DNA of 64,000 bases from Trichopria drosophilae (taxonomy: Eukaryota; Arthropoda; Insecta; Hymenoptera; Diapriidae): the NCBI GenBank assembly GCA_030407085.1, contig CM059582.1, positions 1,922,001 through 1,986,000 on the forward strand, in the 5' to 3' direction. Below, piece by piece: positions 57,635 through 64,000 of the stretch. The translations under genes were made by a program, and so were the position numbers. Every line of letters starts with the position of its first letter. Position 1 is the first letter of the stretch. Below the pieces are notes generated by a model. The model was not told the origin of the DNA. It saw only the letters and a program-made list of their open reading frames with translations, and did no database searches.

Positions 57635-57724
57635 GACGATAAATATAAAATTTGTAGAGAAAGGTGTTTCGTCCCGAGACACAACGACTCTCATCAGTGG
57701 AGCCCCAGAGACAGGACTCTCCAA

Positions 57725-58140
57725 CCCAATAAACAAAATTCCACAATGACTGTAAAGTTACCTCAAAGTTGACTGATAGGCGTTTAATATTCAACTAATA
57801 GGCAACTATAAGTAACAGTTAACTTGAAGACGACTTTAAGTTAACTGTTACTTATAGCTGCCTATAACAGTAGTTCTCCCCTTATTTTAACTCCCCTTAT
57901 TATAACCGCGTCTCTTATTTTAACTTTTTTTCCTTTTCCTATTTTAACGTTTTATCGTGCTCTCTCGCTCTCACTGCTGGTCGTAATAAAGAGGGGAGAT
58001 GTTAAAATAAGGGAAGGGGTCGCCTTCTTTCTTGTCCCGAATAGTTAAAATAAGGGAAGGACTACTGTAGTTGGGCATTAAACGCCTACAAGTCAAGTTT
58101 TATGTAACTTTATAGTCATTATGGGATTTTGTTTATTGGG
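57725..58140. mobile_element. Hairpin element with CCCAATAAACAAAATTCC ends, split by a MITE
   Basis: CCCAATAAACAAAATTCCAC at the left and, reversed, CCCAATAAACAAAATCCCAT at the right. The arms mirror each other over ~105 bp (ATAGGCGTTTAAT, AACTATAAGTAACAGTTAAC) with a centre of only ~10 nt. AA flanks both ends, consistent with a 2-bp duplication. A pogo-type MITE (57868-58067) sits in the right arm. Confidence 0.75.
57868..58067. mobile_element. pogo-type MITE nested in a hairpin element
   Basis: Ends CAGTAGTTCTCCCCTTATTT and, reversed, CAGTAGTCCTTCCCTTATTT. Comparison with the uninterrupted left arm shows the target was TA; the left duplicate has mutated to AA. The end word is repeated inside. 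Confidence 0.8.
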
Positions 58141-58159
58141 AAGTTATAAAAAATTATTG

Positions 58160-58500
58160 GTAAATACTCACGTAATGTCGTACCAGGGCAAACATTCAGG
58201 ACCATCACCAATCTCGTCCTAGGAATCTCACCATTCTTCCTGACTCAGAAATTGCGGATGAGCGATCTTTACTATGCGAATATTGGCGAATATACGCGAG
58301 AAACTGACATTTTCCTTAGTTATTTCAAAAGCGAGGTAACTTTTCCGAGAACCTCGGATAATGAGAAACAACAACAATACAATATAAACAACAGGCCTAC
58401 GAGTACAAATTCGAAGACATGTAATATACAACATCATGTTCACGCAAACAAAATCACGCAACGCGTCCTGCCATCTCGGATTACAAATCTGATCTGAAAA
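58160..58500 (-). other. Possible minus-strand 5' exon
   Basis: On the minus strand, a GTGAGT splice donor at about 58168-58173 closes a stretch of normal composition with an ATG (GTCCTGAATGTTTGCCC context) just before it. No downstream exon was found to the left, where the CLCC1-like gene and transposons lie. It could be a non-coding first exon, part of a decayed element, or chance. Confidence 0.15.
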
Positions 58501-59343
58501 TTTTTTCGTTACACTTCAACGAAATTCGGAACCCGCTACTCTACTCCGTTTCGTACGTACACATGTGCATACTTTCATATTTACGACATATAATTACAGT
58601 CTTTTAATCAAAATTTTTATATCACAGGAGTCTAAATCTAGTTTATATATATTTTCAAATGCGAACCATGGTAAAAATCGAAGAGTACATTTATTGTTCT
58701 GTGGAGTACATTAACCGTTCCATGTCTAAATTTACGCTTAAAATAGCATTTAAGCGTTGTTTTACAAGAGTAACGGAATTATGAATTTGGACCATTTAAC
58801 CACTTCACTGGTAGCCGTTTTCAAATAAAAAGTGCCAAGACTGGTACGAGCCAGTTTTTAAGATATCGAGAAACTGTGAAACATGGGTTCCATGTTTTCA
58901 TAAAACATATCATTTAACGTAAAAAAATACTAACCTACCCTCCACTTCACCCCCCACACGGTGCATATTTTTTTAAGTATACATTTTTCTTTATCAAATT
59001 TCGATAAGAACATTATAAATATGAGGTTTCCGGGGTCGTTGATATACGTTGAATACGAATATGATCTCAATCTGGTGGACGAAATAAAACAATATTGAAA
59101 CATCTCTTTTCACAAGAAATGTGTTTATCTGAACATGATATCAAATGAATTTAAAGTGTGCATTGGTTTACAGATTCAAAATAGCGGACCAAACATACAA
59201 AAAAGAACAACAAAAATACATAAATACAAAAAAAAAAGAAAAAAAAATGGAAATTCCTCCCACTACTTCCTCGTGGTTCACTCTGGGGTCGTTATAATTA
59301 ACCACCTAACGGTGGAGGTCAGCCACATAATTTTTTTCATTTT
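58501..59343. other. Intergenic stretch left of the large transposon
   Basis: No gene is called. A diverged piece of the ~126-bp repeat (GGTTTCCGGGGTCGTTGATA) lies near 59025-59070. Confidence 0.4.
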
Positions 59344-59870
59344 GAGTCATTCCACGTCAACAATATCAAAACTGAGGTCAATGTCTCAGAATTCCACGAA
59401 AATGAAGTATTTGAAGCGTATGGGCATGGAAAACATTATGGTAGAATATTTTTGTAAAATTTTCAAAATGGCGGCCGTGTCGTCATATTCATTGAATTTC
59501 TTAAAATTACGATATCTGTTTTTCTGATTTTTACATTTTAAAGTTACTACGCGCATTTTGTTCATAAAAATGAGTACTTTCATACAAAAAAAAAATTTTT
59601 TTTTTTGTTTTTAATTTTTCAAAAAATTTTCATATATTATTTTTTAATCTTAATTTTGAAAGCCATTTCCGTCTTTTTTTCATTCAAACGATATGTCATC
59701 TGGTAGGAAAATCTCTCACCTTCAATTTAAAAAAAAAAATTGATGTAGCCTCTTTCCGTTCCGAAGTTATGATTTTTTTTAAGAGCGCACCTCGCGACGT
59801 TCATCGGTGGGCGTCACGTCGCGTCGCGCCGTTCGCCGCGCCGCAGTGCCTCCGCTGCGTGTAATTCGAA
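59344..59870 (+). repeat. Left terminal inverted repeat
   Basis: Mirrors 63142-63672. The inner part is very CpG-rich (GCGTCGCGCCGTTCGCCGCG at ~59820), in contrast to the AT-rich outer part. AAAATGGCGGC is at 59465-59475. Confidence 0.85.
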
Positions 59871-60185
59871 CGCGAGACGCTAGAGTGCCACCGGTGTCGG
59901 TCGACAAAAAACGGCATGAAATCATTCTCGAAAGTAAAATCCATTTACCATTATATAAAGGCGAAGCAATAAAAACTAAAAATTACTGCGATGATATCAA
60001 CGCTCTCACTGCCATTGGTGTTGTCTTGAAAGTTTCTCTTTCCCTTCATTTCCGCATTATAATTGAATACAAATATTATTTTCCCTTTATATACCGTAAT
60101 ATTTAATTTTTTTTTTATTTGAAAAAATAATTTTTTTTATTTAAAACAAATTGTTCTTCTTTATTTAAAATATTCGAAGACCACC

Positions 60186-62279
60186 ATGCCTCACTTATAT
60201 AAATGCTGCAACCCTTTTAAAAAAAAGAAACATAATTCTAAAATCGTAAAGAGTAAATTACGCGAAATAACAGGCGAAATCTGTAAAAAATATAATCTTG
60301 ATCCGAAGGTGTGGTTAAAGAAACAAATGTGCAATACTTGTCGATTGCGGTTAACGAAAGACACTTCGATGTTAGTTCAGAATAAGAACCACGATACGGA
60401 ATCATGCTCTTTAGATATTTCTGGCTATAGTGTGATAATAAATAAAGAAATGAAAGTCGAAATCGTCGGTGAAGAACTTAAGGAATTTGAAGAGGTCAAT
60501 GAAGGGGATGCTTTAGATAATTTAAACAAAATTATCGAACTATTAGGAGTAAGTCGGATTCAAAGCTGGGAGGATCGTAGGACAGAAGCTGCCAAACATC
60601 GAAAGATTGGAGAGATAAAAAGTGCTCTGGATCGCGAATTACAAAAAGTATTTAAAACTGACATATCCGATATCTCCGGAATGAAGGAAATTGTTTCTGA
60701 AATAAAAGATAAGCTATCAGAGTCGGACAAAAATTCTGAAAAAATTAAATACTTAACAATGACACCAAAATCATGGACAGCTCGTCGCATAGAGTCAGAG
60801 TTCAATGTTCCTTACAGCCTTGCTGCAAAAGCAGAATATTTTCACAAAGAATTCGGCATTGGTACATTGCCTGGCACAAAACGTGGAAAATCTCTTCCCG
60901 ATGAAATTAAAAACGCAGTTTGTAACTTTTACTATAATTCTGATTTCAGTCGAATATTGCCCGGTAAGAAGGATTGCGTGTCGGTTAAAAGGGACGGCTC
61001 CAAAATTCAAGTTCAGAAGCGACTACTCCTCAATAATTTGAAAGAATTATATGCCGAATTTAAAATTCGATACGTCGATATGAAAATTGGATTTTCAAAA
61101 TTTGCTGATTTGAGACCAAAAGAATGTATTCTAGCTGGTAGCAGTGGTACCCATTCAGTATGTGTATGTAAGATACATCAAAATTTCAAATTAATGATGA
61201 CTGGTGCACGTTTAAAAGATATTACATCTTCTGAAACTCAATTATCAGCTTTTGAATCTCTGGAGACATTAGTATCCGCTGCTGTTTGTAATTCTCCCAA
61301 TCCAGAGTGTTATTTTCGAAAATGTACAAATTGCCCAAGCATCGAAAAAATTTGTGATGAGTTAAATGTAGCGTTTGAAAATCATTTTATGGAAAAAATT
61401 ACTTACAAACAGTGGACATCAACTGATCGTTCGAGGTTAGAAACGGTTGTAACCTCAGTAGATGAATACGTTGAAAGGTTTACTTGTGATTTCGTTATGC
61501 TTCTAAAGCATCACTTTATATCCAAGTCACAAAGTCAATATCTTTTTGATTGTAAAGAAACCCTGGAAGCTGGAGAATTCGTAGTATTAGGTGACTTTGC
61601 AGAAAATTACTCATTCATAATCCAGGATGCGATTCAATCCTACCACTGGAGTAACGACCAAGCAACAATCCACCCATTTGTTGTTTATCATAAAGAGGAC
61701 GGTGTTGTAGGCCACGATTCTTTCGTAATAATTTCAGAAAGTCTGGAACACAATTCGGCTGCAGTTCATCTGTACATTTCAAAATTGCTCACAGAATTAC
61801 GAAAGCAATATGTCGTGAATAGAGTAAAATATTTTACAGATGGTGCTGCCTCGCAGTATAAAAATAAATACAATTTTATAAATCTTGCGTACCATAAAGA
61901 GGATTTTAGCATTGATGCCGAATGGAACTTTTTCGCCACTTCGCACGGTAAAAGTCCTTGCGATGGGTTAGGAGGCACTGTCAAACGATTAGCTGCACGA
62001 GCAAGTCTTCAACGGCCTCTTGACCGCCAAATCTTAACTACTCAATCCCTATTTGAATGGGCTGAAGATGCGATGTCAAATGTTGTATTTATTTATTGTA
62101 GTAAGGAAGAATGCGAAGCGCATCCGGAGAGTATGCATGATCGTTACTCGAAAGCGGTAACTATAAAAGGAACTCGGGATTTCCATAGTTTCAAACCCTT
62201 AAATACGCATCAAATTAGTTGCAAAATATTTTCTTTTGATTCAAAATCACATACTTTTAGCATCCAATCTACATCATAG
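60186..62279 (+). CDS. Putative transposase of the 4.3-kb element
   Basis: 697 codons, uninterrupted, with a strong start context (CCACCATGC). A Cys-rich N-terminus (CCNPFKKKKH, then CNTCRLRL near residue 50) probably binds zinc and DNA. A charged helical stretch follows (~110-200), then a Cys/His cluster (SVCVCKIHQNF near 325, CYFRKCTNCP near 380). The C-terminal half has blocks typical of a widespread group of uncharacterised transposon proteins: VVLGDFAENYSFIIQDAIQS (Asp near 475), VKYFTDGAASQYKNKYNFIN (Asp near 552) and ATSHGKSPCDGLGGTVKRLA (~590). The first two acidic residues could be two members of a DDE/RNase H-like triad; I cannot place the third. Unlike every other element gene here, no frameshift or stop is present. 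The family name is uncertain. Confidence 0.75.
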   Translation: MPHLYKCCNPFKKKKHNSKIVKSKLREITGEICKKYNLDPKVWLKKQMCNTCRLRLTKDTSMLVQNKNHDTESCSLDISGYSVIINKEMKVEIVGEELKEFEEVNEGDALDNLNKIIELLGVSRIQSWEDRRTEAAKHRKIGEIKSALDRELQKVFKTDISDISGMKEIVSEIKDKLSESDKNSEKIKYLTMTPKSWTARRIESEFNVPYSLAAKAEYFHKEFGIGTLPGTKRGKSLPDEIKNAVCNFYYNSDFSRILPGKKDCVSVKRDGSKIQVQKRLLLNNLKELYAEFKIRYVDMKIGFSKFADLRPKECILAGSSGTHSVCVCKIHQNFKLMMTGARLKDITSSETQLSAFESLETLVSAAVCNSPNPECYFRKCTNCPSIEKICDELNVAFENHFMEKITYKQWTSTDRSRLETVVTSVDEYVERFTCDFVMLLKHHFISKSQSQYLFDCKETLEAGEFVVLGDFAENYSFIIQDAIQSYHWSNDQATIHPFVVYHKEDGVVGHDSFVIISESLEHNSAAVHLYISKLLTELRKQYVVNRVKYFTDGAASQYKNKYNFINLAYHKEDFSIDAEWNFFATSHGKSPCDGLGGTVKRLAARASLQRPLDRQILTTQSLFEWAEDAMSNVVFIYCSKEECEAHPESMHDRYSKAVTIKGTRDFHSFKPLNTHQISCKIFSFDSKSHTFSIQSTS

Positions 62280-62303
62280 GTTTTACTTTATATAATAAGC
62301 ATA

Positions 62304-62494
62304 GAATCTCTTATTCAGAAAGCTCTCCAATTCGTAGGCGAGGAGACTCACGTTCAGAAAGCACCCCGAATCGTGAGAGGTGAGGGGACTCACGTTCAGA
62401 AAGCACCCCGAATCGTGAGAGGCGAGGGGACTCACGTTCAGAAAGCACCCCGAATCGTGAGAGGCAAGGGGACTCACGTTCAGAAAGCACCCCA
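62304..62494. repeat. 42-bp tandem repeat inside the transposon
   Basis: The unit (ACTCACGTTCAGAAAGCACC, then CCGAATCGTGAGAGGCGAGGGG) starts at 62346, 62388, 62430 and 62472, with a diverged copy from ~62304. The three central copies are almost identical. It lies directly after the transposase stop codon. Confidence 0.9.
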
Positions 62495-62979
62495 AAGGGA
62501 TGAGAACCCTACCACGTCCACGTCGTTCATCCTGGGTAACGCAAAGAAGGGATTATTTTTAGAGATATCATTATTTTTTAAGCTGATTTTCGACGTTTCA
62601 TTGCTTCTCAAGTTCTCTGACGATCTCAATATTTATTTCTTTGTTTATTATTATAATTTCTATGATATTTAAAGAGTATGATCTCTTTTCATGGTTCTTG
62701 TTCTGAATTAACGTCGAAGTATCTTTCGTTCATTCCACTGTAAATGTGTATCTTTAAACAAACCGTCAGATAAAGATTACGTTTTTATTGATTTCGCCTT
62801 TTGCTTTACGTAATTTGGTCTTTTCAATTTCAGCACTACATTTGGATTTTTAAAAAGATTAATAAATAATCAATTTCCTTTTAAGTATTTAATTTATCAA
62901 ACTTATCAACAAATGTAAGTAGAATAATTTTACAAATCTTTCTTACCAAAAATAGGATTTAGTATGGTAAAAAATTTTG

Positions 62980-63090
62980 TATGCTACTTCGCATGGTCAC
63001 AGTTATTGCGGATCAGTTAAAAGATTAGCTACATTTGCGAGCCTTAACTGATTTCTTGACCGTCAAATATTAAAAATTCATAGCAAGATT
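62980..63090 (+). pseudogene. Relic of a second transposase copy inside the element
   Basis: This stretch (CTACTTCGCATGGTCACAGT, GTTAAAAGATTAGCTACATT, TTCTTGACCGTCAAATATTA) aligns with the transposase gene at 61934-62040, the HGKSPCDGLGG-to-LDRQIL region, with many substitutions and a short deletion. It is therefore a degenerate duplicate of the C-terminal coding region sitting between the gene and the right TIR. Confidence 0.7.
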
Positions 63091-63141
63091 ATCTGACTAA
63101 CTATAATCTATTATATACTTAGCTAACTAAACTACCCCGAC

Positions 63142-63672
63142 TTCGAATTACACGCAGCGGAGGCACTGCGGCGCGGCGAACGGCGCGACGCGACGCGTGA
63201 CGCCCACCGATGAACGTCGCGAGGTGCGCTCTTAAAAAAAATCATAACTTCGGAACGGAAAGAGGCTACATCAATTTTTTTTGTTTAAATTGAAGGTGAG
63301 AGATTTTCCTACCAGATGACATATCGTTTGAATGAAAAAAAGACGGAAATGGCTTTCAAAATTAAGATTCAAAAATAATATATGAAAATTTTTTGAAAAA
63401 TTAAAAACAAAAAAAAAAATTTTTATTTTTGTATGAAAGTACTCATTTTTATGAACAAAATGCGCGTAGTAACATTAAAATGTAAAAATCAGAAAAACAG
63501 ATATCGTAATTTTAAGAAATTCAATGAATATGACGCTACGGTCGCCATTTTGAAAATTTTACAAAAATATTCTACCATAATGTTTTCCATGCCCATACGC
63601 TTCAAATATTTCATTTTCGTGGAATTCTGAGACATTGACCTCAGTTTTGATATTGTTGACGTGGAATGACTC
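63142..63672 (-). repeat. Right terminal inverted repeat
   Basis: Mirrors 59344-59870 with few mismatches. One of them changes the ATGGCGGC word of the left copy to ATGGCGAC. Confidence 0.85.
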
Positions 63673-63754
63673 TTTTATGAAATATTCAAAATTGAGTCCG
63701 CCAAGGTAAGGTCAAAATTCATTTTGCACATTCTATTTGCCATCTCGAATATAT

Positions 63755-63960
63755 CATTTTGAATTTTGAAAATTTAAGGTCAGATTCGTAATCAGCGACC
63801 CCAAAAACCCCCGAGTAACAATTTTCAGCCGTTCGCACAGAAAAAAATGTGCTTCCAAAGCATGTAGCTTGCAGCAGCCATATTGGAACCGCCTTATTGA
63901 ATTTTGAAACGGTGACCTCAGATTCGTATTCAGCGACCTAAGAAATGGATGCAAATATAA
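63755..63960. repeat. Dispersed ~126-bp repeat (two units) at right flank
   Basis: ATTTTGAATTTTGAAAATTT followed by CAGATTCGTAATCAGCGACC, and a second TTATTGAATTTTGAAAC with CAGATTCGTATTCAGCGACC about 138 bp on. Same family as 42281-42520 and 52030-52260. Confidence 0.6.
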
Positions 63961-64000
63961 ATTAATCAACATCTGGTTTGTTAATTAAGAACATGCATTA

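Larger units (their letters stand above)
59344..63672 (+). mobile_element. Complete 4.3-kb DNA transposon with 0.53-kb terminal inverted repeats (Sola-like?)
   Basis: GAGTCATTCCACGTCAACAA at the left and its reverse complement at the right bound the element, and TTTT lies on both flanks, a candidate 4-bp target duplication. The TIRs span ~59344-59870 and ~63142-63672 and differ by only a few bases and small indels. Between them lie one intact transposase-like gene (60186-62279), a 42-bp tandem repeat and a decayed piece of a second transposase copy. A 4-bp duplication with GAG termini matches my recollection of the Sola superfamily; I could not verify this. The close match between TIRs and the open gene imply recent, possibly current, mobility. 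Confidence 0.8.

Noticed and set aside
57655..57720. Hammerhead ribozyme (CTGATGAG...GACGAAAC on the minus strand)
   Set aside because: The core strings are present but stem II does not pair next to the core, and no properly placed GUH cleavage site with stem I was found.
58160..58500. A fourth host gene starting on the minus strand
   Set aside because: Only a donor-like site and a short open segment are seen, and no further exon was found; kept as a very low-confidence feature only.
59807..60106. 99-codon frame upstream of the transposase
   Set aside because: It starts inside the terminal repeat, the first half is Arg-rich from CpG-rich DNA, and no splice path to the transposase frame was convincing.
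62304..62494. CRISPR-like array
   Set aside because: Contiguous 42-bp tandem repeats without spacers in a eukaryotic transposon.

Overview
The window looks like a piece of an AT-rich insect nuclear genome, probably hymenopteran. The intron-rich host genes have insect-like architecture, and the DNA between and inside them is packed with non-LTR retrotransposon fragments, tRNA-derived SINEs and many inverted-repeat (foldback/MITE) elements. The species call is inference; no taxon-specific marker was checked.

Three host genes can be reconstructed exon by exon. (1) corkscrew (csw, the SHP2/PTPN11 orthologue), plus strand, 11700-22272: a 14-nt first coding exon inside a CpG-rich block, an 8.3-kb intron full of LINE debris, then two SH2 domains and a tyrosine phosphatase domain (615 aa). 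(2) A SARNP/Hcc-1/CIP29-type SAP-domain mRNA-export protein, minus strand, 31602-24021, with a 6.3-kb intron carrying a LINE and several foldback elements. csw and SARNP converge tail to tail, and their poly(A) signals lie within about 50 bp of each other. (3) A CLCC1-like endoplasmic-reticulum chloride channel, plus strand, 52898-55175, nine coding exons, 516 aa. An unrecognised 290-codon minus-strand frame lies at 5280-6154.

Layout: 1-11000 holds MITEs, a Ty3/Gypsy gag remnant, a decayed minus-strand LINE, foldback elements and a pogo-like element with nested insertions. 11.0-23.9 kb is csw. 24.0-31.6 kb is SARNP. 32.0-33.0 kb is a cluster of three pogo-type MITEs. 35.6-40.4 kb is a nearly intact LINE with ORF1 and ORF2. 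40.3-49.1 kb holds a SINE, foldback elements, satellite-like repeats and a second LINE with a precisely inserted MITE. 49.1-52.0 kb is a three-level nest of foldback elements. 52.4-55.9 kb is a MITE and the CLCC1-like gene. 56.2-58.1 kb holds pogo-derived and hairpin elements. 59.34-63.67 kb is a complete 4.3-kb DNA transposon with 0.53-kb terminal inverted repeats and an intact 697-codon transposase-like gene.

Most notable for follow-up: the 4.3-kb transposon and its embedded second transposase relic; hairpin elements with CCC-type ends and 2-bp duplications, one of them confirmed by an internal empty site; a YY1/Pho-like AAnATGGCGGC motif recurring in unrelated elements and in two host promoters; a spliced remnant of a pogo transposase gene; and a degenerate ~29-bp periodic array in the SARNP intron.
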